Positions 17,713 through 26,490 are shown, counted from the first letter of the stretch. The stretch: DNA of 64,000 bases from Flagellimonas amoyensis (GCF_003058265.1 NZ_QBUK01000002.1:124001-188000); one strand, 5' to 3'. Made by a program: numbers and translations. The notes: generated from the sequence alone by a model not told the origin.

Positions 17713-18285
17713 GTGACTGAAAAGGAACTACATATCGCACTGGACTCCGGAAGGCTTTCCAAGCCCCAAATTGACCGATTGGTACGCGAGCTTGAAAAGC
17801 AGCCCGAACTCGCCAAGGTGCTATTTGAAGCGATATTTATGGAGGACCGGGAGGGTACGTTCAACGCCAGTTGGACCTTTGACCACCTGATGCGAAAAAA
17901 GTTGGAGTACCTGTTGCCCTTCTTTGATGATTTTGCGAACAGGTTGGGCGAACTGAGGACCGAGTCCTGTATCCGCCCCATGGCCCATGTGTGCGAAATG
18001 GTCTGTAGGGCCTATTTTAAAAAGAAGGAACCCGCTTTTACACAACATATTACCGACACCCAACTGGAACAGATCATGACCGTGTGTTTTGATTGGCTCA
18101 TCAGCCCCATGAACATGGCACCAAAGGTATTCTCTATGACGAGCCTCTTCTATCTGGGGCTAAAATTTGATTGGGTGCATCCAGAACTGAAGCAGGTTTT
18201 GCAGGACACCTTTGCCGATGGAACTCCGGGATATCGGAACCGGGCCAAAAAAACCCTGGATAAGTTGGCCCAATTAGGCCATTAA
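17713..18285 (+). CDS. Conserved hypothetical helical protein upstream of purB
   Basis: I do not assign a function. The 190-residue frame from a GTG at 17713 (VTEKELHIALDSGRLSKPQ) is mostly amphipathic helix, with repeated helical pairs resembling HEAT-type repeats, and has no signal peptide. The frame is open further upstream, but the extra residues are hydrophobic and lie antisense to the haem-binding gene, and no ATG suits, so GTG is the likely start. A similar protein often precedes purB in Flavobacteriaceae (recollection, not verified). Only 34 bases separate it from the divergent gene. Confidence 0.7.
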   Translation: MTEKELHIALDSGRLSKPQIDRLVRELEKQPELAKVLFEAIFMEDREGTFNASWTFDHLMRKKLEYLLPFFDDFANRLGELRTESCIRPMAHVCEMVCRAYFKKKEPAFTQHITDTQLEQIMTVCFDWLISPMNMAPKVFSMTSLFYLGLKFDWVHPELKQVLQDTFADGTPGYRNRAKKTLDKLAQLGH

Positions 18286-18301
18286 ACTCTACGAGTTTAA
18301 G

Positions 18302-18309
18302 TATCTTTG
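18302..18309 (+). promoter_or_regulatory. TAnnTTTG promoter-like element before purB
   Basis: TATCTTTG matches the -7 consensus 23 bases before the purB ATG. It follows a small hairpin (AAACTC/GAGTTT) just after the preceding stop codon, so purB may have its own promoter. Confidence 0.4.
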
Positions 18310-18332
18310 GGGCTTTCAAAATTTTCTTGACC

Positions 18333-19676
18333 ATGTCTTTGACCCAACTCAATGCGATTTCGCCCATTGACGGCCGATACGGAAACAAAACCAAGGCACT
18401 AAGGGATTACTTTTCCGAAGAGGCCCTGATCAGGTACCGTGTTCTGGTAGAGATTGAATATTTCATTGCCCTATGTGAGGTGCCTTTGTCCCAATTGGCC
18501 GATTTCGACAAAGCGTTGTTTTCCGATCTTCAAAAAATCTATTTGGAGTTTTCTTCGGAGGATGCACTGGGTATCAAGGAAATTGAAAAGACCACCAACC
18601 ACGACGTAAAGGCCGTGGAGTATTTCATCAAACAAAAATTTGATGCTCTGGGGCTCCAAAAATACAAGGAGTTCATCCATTTTGGACTGACTTCGCAGGA
18701 CATCAACAATACGGCTATTCCGCTATCCATCAAGGAAGCCATGCACGAGGTCTATGTCCCTTCTTATTTGGAAGTATTTGAAAAATTGAAGGAGCTGGCC
18801 AAGGAATGGGAAAACATCCCCATGCTGGCACGAACACACGGTCAACCGGCCTCCCCTACCCGTTTGGGCAAGGAAATCGAAGTATTTGTGGAGCGGTTCA
18901 AAGAGCAGTTCAATTTATTGAACGACATCCCGAGTGCGGCCAAATTTGGGGGTGCCACCGGAAATTACAATGCCCACAAAGTGGCCTATCCGAACAGGGA
19001 CTGGAAAGCTTTTGGAAACCAGTTTGTCCAACAAAAGCTGGGGCTCCACCATTCGTTTCCCACCACACAGATTGAACACTACGACCACATGGCCGCCCTA
19101 TTTGATGGTTTGAAGCGTATCAACACGATTTTGATCGACCTCAACAGGGATATCTGGACCTATGTGTCGATGGATTATTTCAAGCAAAAGATCAAAAAAG
19201 GGGAAGTGGGCTCATCGGCCATGCCCCACAAGGTCAACCCCATCGATTTTGAAAATTCGGAGGGCAACCTTGGCATCGCCAATGCTGTTTTTGAGCACCT
19301 ATCGGCCAAACTGCCCATTTCCAGAATGCAGCGTGACCTAACGGACAGTACGGTATTGCGAAATGTGGGTGTTCCTTTTGCGCACACCCTGATCGGGTTC
19401 CAATCCACTTTGAAAGGGCTGAACAAATTGGTCCTGAACCAAGAAAAGTTTGAAAAGGACTTGGAGGACAACTGGGCCGTGGTCGCCGAGGCCATCCAGA
19501 CCATTTTGCGCAGGGAAGGCTATCCTAATCCCTACGAGGCCCTAAAGGGCCTGACCCGGACCAATGAAAAAATCACCCAAAAATCCATTGCGGATTTCAT
19601 TGAAACGCTGGAGGTTTCGGATGCCATCAAAACGGAATTGAAACAGATCACACCGGCAAATTATACAGGAATCTAA
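18333..19676 (+). CDS. purB: Adenylosuccinate lyase
   Basis: PurB cleaves SAICAR to AICAR and adenylosuccinate to AMP, both in purine synthesis. The 447-residue protein has the fumarase/aspartase superfamily blocks: ISPIDGRYGNKTKAL at the N-terminus, TSQDINNTAIPLS, MLARTHGQPASPT, and the signature GSSAMPHKVNPIDFENSEGN, which carries the catalytic loop. A TTG six bases upstream is in frame, but ATG at 18333 (MSLTQLN) fits homologues. Its TAA overlaps the ATG of the next small gene. Confidence 0.97.
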   Translation: MSLTQLNAISPIDGRYGNKTKALRDYFSEEALIRYRVLVEIEYFIALCEVPLSQLADFDKALFSDLQKIYLEFSSEDALGIKEIEKTTNHDVKAVEYFIKQKFDALGLQKYKEFIHFGLTSQDINNTAIPLSIKEAMHEVYVPSYLEVFEKLKELAKEWENIPMLARTHGQPASPTRLGKEIEVFVERFKEQFNLLNDIPSAAKFGGATGNYNAHKVAYPNRDWKAFGNQFVQQKLGLHHSFPTTQIEHYDHMAALFDGLKRINTILIDLNRDIWTYVSMDYFKQKIKKGEVGSSAMPHKVNPIDFENSEGNLGIANAVFEHLSAKLPISRMQRDLTDSTVLRNVGVPFAHTLIGFQSTLKGLNKLVLNQEKFEKDLEDNWAVVAEAIQTILRREGYPNPYEALKGLTRTNEKITQKSIADFIETLEVSDAIKTELKQITPANYTGI

Positions 19677-19855
19677 TGACTCTTTACCAAAAAATCCTGT
19701 TGACTTTTGGTTTCCTTTTTCTTTTCGGTGGATCTTTGATAAAAATTCTGCACTGGGAATTTGGCCCCATCAATGGCTCCCTATTGATATCCATTGCCTA
19801 TCTTCTGCTTTTTATTGCAATACTTCTTTACATTTGGCGGAAACCAAAAAAATAA
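19676..19855 (+). CDS. 59-residue two-helix membrane protein, GldL N-terminus-like
   Basis: This short frame starts at the ATG sharing one base with the purB stop (TAATG) and encodes 59 residues ending WRKPKK. It has two hydrophobic segments, about residues 8-22 and 35-53, joined by the loop GSLIKILHWEFGPINGSLLI. The KILHW-x-FG pattern resembles the membrane part of gliding-motility protein GldL and of small Bacteroidota membrane proteins related to it. The overlap suggests translational coupling with purB. Function is unknown; the GldL likeness is from memory and limited to this motif. Confidence 0.72.
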   Translation: MTLYQKILLTFGFLFLFGGSLIKILHWEFGPINGSLLISIAYLLLFIAILLYIWRKPKK

Positions 19856-19904
19856 TCTCAGTGAATTGACTAGAGCCAGATTTTGTTTTCAATCTGGACC
19901 CGGT

Positions 19905-21455
19905 TCATTCCTTCAGTTGTTCCAATCGGGTAATGGCGTTTTGATTTTGGGAATTCAATTCCAACGCCTTTTCAAAACTTTCAATGGCCTTTTCCTTTTC
20001 ACCCATGAACAGATACCCTTCTGCTAGACTGTCATATAGATTGGACGAATTTGGAAAAAGCGCTATGGCCAATTTAAATACTTGGATTCCTTGGGAAGAC
20101 CTTTTTGGATTGAAAACGAGTTGTAGTCCAAGGGTGTTCAAATCAGCTTCCGGTATTTTAAACGTGGGATGGCTTTTCAGTATTGAATCGAGTAGCTGAG
20201 ATAGGTTTTCATAGTTCTGGGCCATGGCCAAATCATTGAAATCCTGAAAGTTGAATCTTCCTATTTTCGGTTGTTTGATGGTTTGGGTCGCCAACGACTT
20301 TGCCATTCCATTGGCCAAGGGACCATTTTCCATAAAATCCGATGCTTTTTTGTTTTGATTCAACGTGGCCTCTAGAAAGTTCAAGGTGTAGGCCGCGACC
20401 CATTTATAGGATTCCATGATTTCCGAATCACTTTTGTCCTGCCTAGGGTCCCTATGGGCAAAAAGGACGCCCAACGTGCTGAAATGGCTATGCGTCAGAT
20501 TATGGAACTTCAATCGATAGGATTTACTGTTTGAAATACTATCATACAATTGGAATTTGGAGTTCAGTTCCGCATCTATCTGATCTTCCTTCAAGACGAT
20601 TTCTGGGATGTCCTTCTGCGCCATATGAATGTAGGGGACGTCTATCTTACCTTCATCAAAAAAAGGGGATTGATTGAGCAGTCCATATTGATACCGTTCT
20701 GTTCCATCAAGGCTGACAATGGCTTTTACGTTGTCATTTCGATTTTGCACGATAATATTCGACAATCCTCCAAAACTGAAACCCATGACTGCTATTTTAT
20801 CATGATCCACCATTGGAAATTTCCCCGCTTCTTTCATCAAAAACTCCACATCCCTGGCTTGGGTCTCCATTTCCTTTGCATTGTTGTTGCCAAACCAGCG
20901 GGTTTCGGCCCCCCTACTTGGACTTGACATGACCACAAAACCATGACTTGCCAAATATTCACAAAGGGCAAAGTTCTCGATGGATGACGCTTGGAAACTG
21001 GGCGTATAGAGAATCAGTGGAAATTTTCTTTTTTCGAATTCCACATCAGCATATGCGGTCGTTTTTTCTTCAAGATGCTTTTGGTTTTCCGGCGTATCGG
21101 AATAATAGAACCAATTCAACAATTGCTCGTTGGGCAAATGCTCCCACTCCTCTTCCTTTTTCAGTATTTCGAAGTAATCTAAAATCTGTAAGGGTTCCAG
21201 AACTTCAACATTTTGTCCGGACGGATACCACATACTCACGGAAATAGGCCTTGGCACCTTGGCGTTGGTGTAGTCGTATATTCTACTGTATGTCCTTGTG
21301 CTGTCAGAAATTGTATACTGCCGAAATCCTACGTTGTGATGGCCATTTTCAAGGTTGATTTCCTTGAGTGAAGTCTGGGCAATGATCAGTTGTGCTTGGA
21401 AAAGCATCAAAATGGGTAGAATGGTCAATCTCACAATAGATCGGTTAGAATTCAT
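19905..21455 (-). CDS. Secreted alpha/beta hydrolase with C-terminal TPR repeats
   Basis: The 516-residue protein has a signal peptide (LPILMLFQAQLIIAQ). A dienelactone hydrolase/PAF-acetylhydrolase-like alpha/beta domain follows, with PLILYTPSFQ for the oxyanion region, the nucleophile elbow VMGFSFGGLSN, and a likely acid/His pair in the LTHSHFSTLG region. Residues about 440-516 contain tetratricopeptide repeats (NLYDSLAEGYLFMGEKEKAI, then ESFEKALELN). The substrate is unknown; ester or lipid hydrolysis is inferred. It is monocistronic. Confidence 0.82.
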   Translation of the reverse strand: MNSNRSIVRLTILPILMLFQAQLIIAQTSLKEINLENGHHNVGFRQYTISDSTRTYSRIYDYTNAKVPRPISVSMWYPSGQNVEVLEPLQILDYFEILKKEEEWEHLPNEQLLNWFYYSDTPENQKHLEEKTTAYADVEFEKRKFPLILYTPSFQASSIENFALCEYLASHGFVVMSSPSRGAETRWFGNNNAKEMETQARDVEFLMKEAGKFPMVDHDKIAVMGFSFGGLSNIIVQNRNDNVKAIVSLDGTERYQYGLLNQSPFFDEGKIDVPYIHMAQKDIPEIVLKEDQIDAELNSKFQLYDSISNSKSYRLKFHNLTHSHFSTLGVLFAHRDPRQDKSDSEIMESYKWVAAYTLNFLEATLNQNKKASDFMENGPLANGMAKSLATQTIKQPKIGRFNFQDFNDLAMAQNYENLSQLLDSILKSHPTFKIPEADLNTLGLQLVFNPKRSSQGIQVFKLAIALFPNSSNLYDSLAEGYLFMGEKEKAIESFEKALELNSQNQNAITRLEQLKE

Positions 21456-21539
21456 TTTTAAAGATGTCCTGATTTCTTCTTTGTTACAGTTTTTGCCCTT
21501 TTAAACCCTACTTGGCCCGGTTTTCTTTCATTTTGAAGG

Positions 21540-21680
21540 ATTATCTCACTTCAGATTCCTCACTGCGTTCAGAATGCCAAGTGTTGTGTGCGTTCGAGCG
21601 CAGCCGAGAACTGAATGCTTATCGATCACACATATTTCGACACCCCTAAAATCCCCTACCTTCGGCAGGCAGGCCTAAAG
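21540..21680. repeat. Dispersed intergenic repeat
   Basis: This noncoding segment contains TTCAGATTCCTCACTGCGTTC followed by AGAATGCC, then GTTCGAGCGCAGCCGAGAACTG and a small GGCAGGCAGGCC run. It belongs to the same degenerate family (CTCAGAATGA-like core) as those at 2701-2790 and 35290-35325. It separates the hydrolase gene from mscS. Confidence 0.55.
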
Positions 21681-21691
21681 CGACAACTGTA

Positions 21692-22507
21692 TTACCCTTC
21701 TTTGCGAATTTCCACTCGGTGCGGATAGGGTATTTCGATACCAGCGGCATCCAAGGCCAATTTGGATTTTTCATAGGTCTCAAAATACACATCCCAGTAA
21801 TCCTCAGGTTTACAATAGGGTCTCACCGCAAAATTCACGGAACTGTCCGCCAGTTCCAATACATTTACTGAAGGAGCTGGCTCCTGAAGCACTTTGGGGT
21901 TGCTGGTCAACACATTCAAAAGCACTTCTTTGGTCTTTTTAATGTCCTCTCCATAACCCACCCCGATCACAGTGTCCACACGCATCTTCCCCTCTGCCGT
22001 ATAATTGATGATGTTCCCGTTCGCCACAGCTCCGTTGGGCACAATGGCAAGTTTGTTTTGAGGAGTCACCATCTTGGTGGTGAATATTTCGATTTCCTTC
22101 ACTTTTCCCAGAATACCCTGGGCCTCGATAAGGTCCCCAATACGGTACGGCTTGAAAATCATAATGAGCACTCCGCCCGCAAAATTGGAAAGAGATCCCT
22201 GCAACGCCAACCCAACAGCAAGGCCGGCAGCGGCGATCACGGCCGCAAAGGTGGTCACATCCACCCCCAACCTGGAAATAACAACAATCACAAGGAAGAC
22301 CTTCAGCGCCCACGAGAACAGGTTCAACAGGAATTTTTGGAGCGATTCGTCATATTTGCTCTTGGACATCATTTTTCGGGTGCCCCCTGTTATTCTCTTG
22401 ATCACCCAGATGCCTACAAGGTAAATGAGTATGGCGGTAATGAGTTTGGGACCAAATTCTTTGGCCAATTCCAGGCCGTAGTTCATCCATTCTTCAGCTT
22501 TTTCCAT
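21692..22507 (-). CDS. mscS: Small-conductance mechanosensitive channel (MscS family)
   Basis: This 271-residue inner-membrane channel opens on membrane tension to release solutes after hypo-osmotic shock. It has three N-terminal membrane helices, the last being the Gly/Ala-rich pore helix (AAVIAAAGLAVGLALQGSLS), followed by FAGGVLIMIFKPYRIGDLIE, the beta domain typical of MscS, and a C-terminal alpha/beta domain. The length matches the compact E. coli-type MscS. It is a single gene on the minus strand. Confidence 0.95.
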   Translation of the reverse strand: MEKAEEWMNYGLELAKEFGPKLITAILIYLVGIWVIKRITGGTRKMMSKSKYDESLQKFLLNLFSWALKVFLVIVVISRLGVDVTTFAAVIAAAGLAVGLALQGSLSNFAGGVLIMIFKPYRIGDLIEAQGILGKVKEIEIFTTKMVTPQNKLAIVPNGAVANGNIINYTAEGKMRVDTVIGVGYGEDIKKTKEVLLNVLTSNPKVLQEPAPSVNVLELADSSVNFAVRPYCKPEDYWDVYFETYEKSKLALDAAGIEIPYPHRVEIRKEG

Positions 22508-22594
22508 GATAAGATTTTTAAGTTAGTGTTCTTACAATGAGACACTAAGTTAAAAAAGATGGTCACAAAAAGGTGCGAAAAATAGGCCCAAAAA

Positions 22595-22624
22595 CAAACG
22601 AGGGCGACAGATGTCGCCCTCGTT
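22595..22624 (-). terminator. Rho-independent terminator of the DUF4252 cassette
   Basis: A perfect 13-bp stem pairs 22597-22609 with 22612-22624. On the minus strand it is followed by a T-rich run (TTTGTTTTT), 20 bases past the stop of the last DUF4252 gene. Confidence 0.85.
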
Positions 22625-22644
22625 CCATTGTATGATGGTCGGTC

Positions 22645-23184
22645 TTAACCTTTCAAAAAGTCACCGATTTGGCCCAGACCTTCACCCTTGTATTCGGATT
22701 TTTGGATGGCCTGCATCAATTGCATGATGTGGGCGGGATTCATGTCCTTGCCCAAAACGCGCACTAGGGCAAAACCCTTGTCGTCACTGTCCCCGTAAAT
22801 GATCACTTCATCAATGGCATCTTCATCGCCAAGATATTTGATCACTCCCTTCCCGTACTTCGAATTGATCTTCATCAATTCCACAAAATTGTCGCCTTTG
22901 AGGATTTCCTTTACTTTTTTCTTCTCTATCTCAAATTCGGCACCGTTCTCTGAATTCTTCTTGAAAGCCAACAAATTGAACTTCCTCAAGGATTCCACTG
23001 CTTCTTTTTGTGTGGGTGTCAAATCCACGCCATCCATTTTAAGGATACTGGCCGGGACATCTATGGACAGGAAATTGGGGTTCTCTGAATTGTCCACATA
23101 ATATTCCTGTAGGCTCTGTTGCGAAGAACAGGAAGCCACAAGGATGGCCATGCTTGCCAAAATACTTTTAATCATACCTTTCAT
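22645..23184 (-). CDS. DUF4252 lipoprotein, second copy
   Basis: The 179-residue protein has a lipoprotein signal ending ILVASC and a DUF4252 domain (about residues 35-175) with NFLSIDVPASILKM, EVIIYGDSDDKGFALVRVLG and a Lys-rich middle. DUF4252 proteins are Bacteroidota envelope proteins of unknown function, often next to ECF sigma factors. It is the last gene of the sigma/anti-sigma-like/DUF4252x2 unit and is followed by a strong terminator. It is a diverged paralogue of the preceding gene. Confidence 0.85.
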   Translation of the reverse strand: MKGMIKSILASMAILVASCSSQQSLQEYYVDNSENPNFLSIDVPASILKMDGVDLTPTQKEAVESLRKFNLLAFKKNSENGAEFEIEKKKVKEILKGDNFVELMKINSKYGKGVIKYLGDEDAIDEVIIYGDSDDKGFALVRVLGKDMNPAHIMQLMQAIQKSEYKGEGLGQIGDFLKG

Positions 23185-23299
23185 CTTTGCTCTTTTTTGA
23201 TTGATTCATTAAAAACCAGCATGTCAGCTGATAGTTATTGGTGGTTGGGTTTTGTGTTTTGTTACACTTCCAGCCCATAACGATCAGCCGACAGACTTT

Positions 23300-23839
23300 T
23301 TAGTTGTTCTTTCCTGCTTTGTTCAGCTCTTGGGGCAGGTTCATTTTCTTGGTCAATGAATTGATCTTGTTGAGATCGATGTCCCCGGTAAGTGACAACA
23401 GCACGGTCTCCACGTTTCTTCCATTGGTCTTCACCTTGTCCAGGTCGGTCACCAACATGAGCAGCTCGCTCACATGGTCATCATCCCTTCCTTGTTTGAT
23501 ATAGAACTTCACGTTGGCGTCTTTGTCCTTCACTCGCATCAATTCTTCCATTTTGGAAGAATTCAGGTAGCTGTTCACGGCCGCTGTCATATCGGAACCG
23601 ATACTTTTGTTGTCGGTAGTGAACACTTTCAAGCTTTTCAGGCTACTGGCAATGTCCATAAAATCCCTGGCCTCTGGGTCATTGACCTCTACTTCTATTT
23701 TTGACAACAGGTTGAACATGCTCTTGTTCACCACTACGGAGGTGACCTCGTCCATATCTTCAAACTTGTCAAAAAGGGATTGTGAAAATCCGGCCAAAGG
23801 CAACAATGCCATCACTGCGATCAAAATATACTTTTTCAT
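23300..23839 (-). CDS. DUF4252 secreted protein, first copy
   Basis: This 179-residue paralogue carries a cleavable signal peptide (MALLPLAGFSQS) rather than a lipid anchor and a DUF4252 domain with VTSVVVNKSMFNLLSKIEV, KSLKVFTTDNKSIGS and VSELLMLVTDLDKVKTNGRN. The domain's role is unknown. It starts 12 bases after the anti-sigma-like gene, so it is probably in the same transcript as the ECF sigma gene and may be a target or sensor of that system (inference). Confidence 0.85.
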   Translation of the reverse strand: MKKYILIAVMALLPLAGFSQSLFDKFEDMDEVTSVVVNKSMFNLLSKIEVEVNDPEARDFMDIASSLKSLKVFTTDNKSIGSDMTAAVNSYLNSSKMEELMRVKDKDANVKFYIKQGRDDDHVSELLMLVTDLDKVKTNGRNVETVLLSLTGDIDLNKINSLTKKMNLPQELNKAGKNN

Positions 23840-23851
23840 CTTTTTCGTTTT

Positions 23852-24286
23852 TTAATTGTTGTTGTAAATTTTTTGTTTTGCTTCTTCGAACTCTTTTAGG
23901 TAGGCCACTTTTTCCGTGCCCCTTCCAAAATTCTCGGCCAAGAGCTCAAAGGCCTTTTTGGTTTCCTGATAGGCATATTCTGCCTGTTCAAGTTCCTGCT
24001 GTTTTCTATCCTGATATTGCTTACCAAAATAGAGACCAAAGGTGAGAACTACTGCCGCTGCAACGGATAGCCACTTGTAATAGTTTACTCTAGGTTTTAA
24101 TGGAACCTGCTTGGTGTACCTTTCTTCCTTGGCGATGGAAAAGTAGTTGAACATGGGCCTATATTGCTCTAGGTGCGGTGCTACGCTGTCCTGTGCGAAA
24201 TACTCCCTAAGTTTCCGTTCCTCGGCCACGGTGGTCGTGGCCTCGAAATACTTTTCCAATATTTTTTCTATGTTACCCAATTCCAT
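23852..24286 (-). CDS. Putative anti-sigma factor (single-pass membrane protein)
   Basis: The 144-residue product has a cytoplasmic N-terminal part (NIEKILEKYFEATTTVAEER, a segment seen in small Bacteroidota anti-sigma-like proteins), one membrane helix at about residues 73-91 (WLSVAAAVVLTFGLYFG), and a Gln/Glu/Lys-rich helical periplasmic tail. Its start overlaps the end of the ECF sigma gene by 14 bases, the usual arrangement of sigma/anti-sigma pairs. Anti-sigma function is inferred from context and topology; no named domain is certain. Confidence 0.72.
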   Translation of the reverse strand: MELGNIEKILEKYFEATTTVAEERKLREYFAQDSVAPHLEQYRPMFNYFSIAKEERYTKQVPLKPRVNYYKWLSVAAAVVLTFGLYFGKQYQDRKQQELEQAEYAYQETKKAFELLAENFGRGTEKVAYLKEFEEAKQKIYNNN

Positions 24287-24782
24287 AGCTATGTTTTTTT
24301 GTTAATTCGTCCCTAACTGTTTTTCTTGCCCTGGACAGTGCCACGCGCACCGCCGTAGGTTTCATGTCGAGCAGGTCACAGATCTCCTCGAACTCGTATT
24401 GCTCCACATCGCGCAGTTGCAATACCATTTTTTGTTGTTCCGGCAGTTCTTCCATGATGCGCTCCATCCAACCTATGCTATCTTCGGCTTCCAATTGCTT
24501 CTGTAGCGACACGGTTTCATCCGTGTAGTTGCTGTGCACCAATTTCAGGTTACCAGCTTGTTTGGACTTCAAACGGTCCAAACAAAAGTTTTTGGTCATG
24601 GTCATGGCAAAGGCCTCTACATTTTTGTACTCTCCCATCGACTCATTTTTCGACCAAAGCTTCAACAAAATTTCCTGTGTGGCATCTTCCGCTTCCTCCC
24701 TGGACACCAACAGCCTTTTGGCCATTCGGTAAAGCTTGTCCTTGAAGGGCATCACCACGTTTAAAAATTCTGTTTGTTTCAT
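24273..24782 (-). CDS. ECF-type RNA polymerase sigma factor
   Basis: The 169-residue protein has region 2 (LYRMAKRLLVSREEAEDATQ, then EILLKLW) and region 4 (LPEQQKMVLQLRDVEQYEFE, then a helix-turn-helix ending VRVALSRARKTVRDEL), with no region 3 or region 1.1, which is the ECF layout. It likely redirects RNA polymerase to envelope-related promoters in response to its anti-sigma partner. An ECF-like promoter lies 50-78 bases upstream, suggesting autoregulation. It heads the DUF4252 cassette. Confidence 0.93.
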   Translation of the reverse strand: MKQTEFLNVVMPFKDKLYRMAKRLLVSREEAEDATQEILLKLWSKNESMGEYKNVEAFAMTMTKNFCLDRLKSKQAGNLKLVHSNYTDETVSLQKQLEAEDSIGWMERIMEELPEQQKMVLQLRDVEQYEFEEICDLLDMKPTAVRVALSRARKTVRDELTKKHSYGIG

Positions 24783-24831
24783 TTGGTTGTCTTAGTTGTT
24801 TTCAGGCTTAATTATCGCCCTACAATATCAC

Positions 24832-24860
24832 GACGACGCATATCGAAAATTGTTACAAAA
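24832..24860 (-). promoter_or_regulatory. ECF-type promoter upstream of the sigma gene
   Basis: Reading the minus strand, TTGTAACA (AAC at 24854-24852) is followed after exactly 16 bases by CGTC (24835-24832). This fits the AAC-N16-CGTC architecture of many ECF promoters and lies 50 bases before the sigma gene start. Confidence 0.55.
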
Positions 24861-24863
24861 AAT

Positions 24864-24892
24864 TTGTAATCTCCCTTTATGTGCCTATTTTG
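24864..24892 (+). promoter_or_regulatory. Bacteroidota sigma-A promoter of the S41 peptidase gene
   Basis: TTG (24864-24866), then 19 bases, then TATTTTG (24886-24892) fits the TTG-N19-TAnnTTTG consensus with a one-base shorter -7. The leader to the ATG at 24992 would be about 95 bases. Confidence 0.5.
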
Positions 24893-24991
24893 CATAGTGG
24901 TTCTTTCAATTTTACCAAACATTCCAAGCCCCTATTCCAACCTATTTATCGAATTGGAATGAAAATTGAGGAATTTTTATAAAATTAAGCT

Positions 24992-26488
24992 ATGAAAAAA
25001 TATTTCTTTCTCCTATTGGGCGTTGCCTTGGTCTTTTCTGCTTGTAGCGATGATGATAATCAAATTAAAAATGGGGAAACCCCGCAACTACTGGCGGGTT
25101 CTGAAGCTATAGCTCAACATTTTATGTGGCAGGCGATGAACCTTTGGTATTTTTGGCAAGGGGATGTGGCCGACCTAGCGGATGACCGGTTTTCTTCGGA
25201 TGCAGCATACACAAAGTTTTTAGAGGCCACATCCAACCCTGAAGCCTTTTTCTATCAAATCTGTAACAAACACGAGGAAATTTACGGGGACAATGCGGTG
25301 GACAGGTTTAGTTTTGCCTACGAAGATTACGAAGATCTGGTCAGCAATCTTTCCGGGGTTTCCAAGAGCAATGGCCTTGAGTTCAATTTGATGTATAAAT
25401 ATTCCACTGGCAATGAAATCTTCGGATATGTATTGTATGTATTGCCCGACTCCAATGCTTCTGGTGCCGACATTGTTCGGGGAGAAATGTTTACCCGTGT
25501 CAATGGTGTACAGTTAACAGATAGCAACTATATCAGCTTGCTCTTTGGCGCCAACGATACCTATACGTTGGGCATGGCCCATATAGAAAATGGGGATTTT
25601 GTGAATGACGCCAAGGAAGTCACCCTGACCAAAGTGGCCAATCAAGTCGAAAACCCTATTCTGGTAGCCAAAACGCTGGACGTAAATGGCACTAAGGTGG
25701 CCTATTTGATGTACAACCGTTTTTTGAGCAGTTTTGACGAACAACTCAATCAGGCCTTTGCACAGTTTAAAGTGGAAGGAGCCACCGAACTCGTGCTGGA
25801 TATGCGCTACAATCCTGGTGGCAATGTGAACACTTCACGCCTCTTGGCCAGTATGATCTATGGCACCCACACCGATGAAGTTTATATAAAACAACGATGG
25901 AACGATAAAGTCCAAGCCCAATTGACCAATGAATTTTTGACCGATTATTTTGCCAATACCACGGGCACGACCAGCATCAACGCCCTAAACCTAAGCAGGG
26001 TCTTTGTATTGGCCACCAACGATTCGGCCTCTGCCAGCGAACTGGTGATGAACGGATTGGTACCTCATATGGAAGTCATCCACATTGGTGAGACCACTAG
26101 AGGTAAAAATGAATTTTCCATTACCTTGGTGGACGATCCGGATAATAACTTTGCTTATAATAGTAACCGTGAGGACAAAATCAACCCAAACAATAGCTGG
26201 GGTCTCCAACCTTTGGTTGGACGTAATGAAAATGCAGCTGGGTTTTCCGATTACACCAGCGGCCTAGTTCCCGATATTGAGTTGGTAGAAGACATCACCA
26301 ATTTGGGAATTTTAGGAGAAATGGATGAACCTTTACTGGCCCGTGCATTGTTAGAAATCTCAGGAGAATCTGCTAAAATGGACTTTACGGTTGAAATGCC
26401 GGCTGAACCGTTTACTTCCTCAAGGCTCCAAACACCCATGAGGGACAATATGTACTTAGATAAACCTTTGGATCTCCAAATACAATAA
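24992..26488 (+). CDS. S41 family peptidase, lipoprotein
   Basis: The 498-residue protein has a lipoprotein signal (FLLLGVALVFSAC) with Cys followed by SDDDN, an acidic pattern typical of surface-exported Bacteroidota lipoproteins. A helical N-terminal domain precedes a PDZ-like region (about residues 125-220, MFTRVNGVQLTDSNY). The S41 catalytic domain has VLDMRYNPGGNVNTSRLLAS and NDSASASELVMNGLVP, the Ser-Ala-Ser-Glu region of C-terminal processing proteases, and a GETTRGKNEF block. It probably cleaves proteins at the cell surface; the substrate is unknown. Confidence 0.92.
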   Translation: MKKYFFLLLGVALVFSACSDDDNQIKNGETPQLLAGSEAIAQHFMWQAMNLWYFWQGDVADLADDRFSSDAAYTKFLEATSNPEAFFYQICNKHEEIYGDNAVDRFSFAYEDYEDLVSNLSGVSKSNGLEFNLMYKYSTGNEIFGYVLYVLPDSNASGADIVRGEMFTRVNGVQLTDSNYISLLFGANDTYTLGMAHIENGDFVNDAKEVTLTKVANQVENPILVAKTLDVNGTKVAYLMYNRFLSSFDEQLNQAFAQFKVEGATELVLDMRYNPGGNVNTSRLLASMIYGTHTDEVYIKQRWNDKVQAQLTNEFLTDYFANTTGTTSINALNLSRVFVLATNDSASASELVMNGLVPHMEVIHIGETTRGKNEFSITLVDDPDNNFAYNSNREDKINPNNSWGLQPLVGRNENAAGFSDYTSGLVPDIELVEDITNLGILGEMDEPLLARALLEISGESAKMDFTVEMPAEPFTSSRLQTPMRDNMYLDKPLDLQIQ

Positions 26489-26490
26489 AA

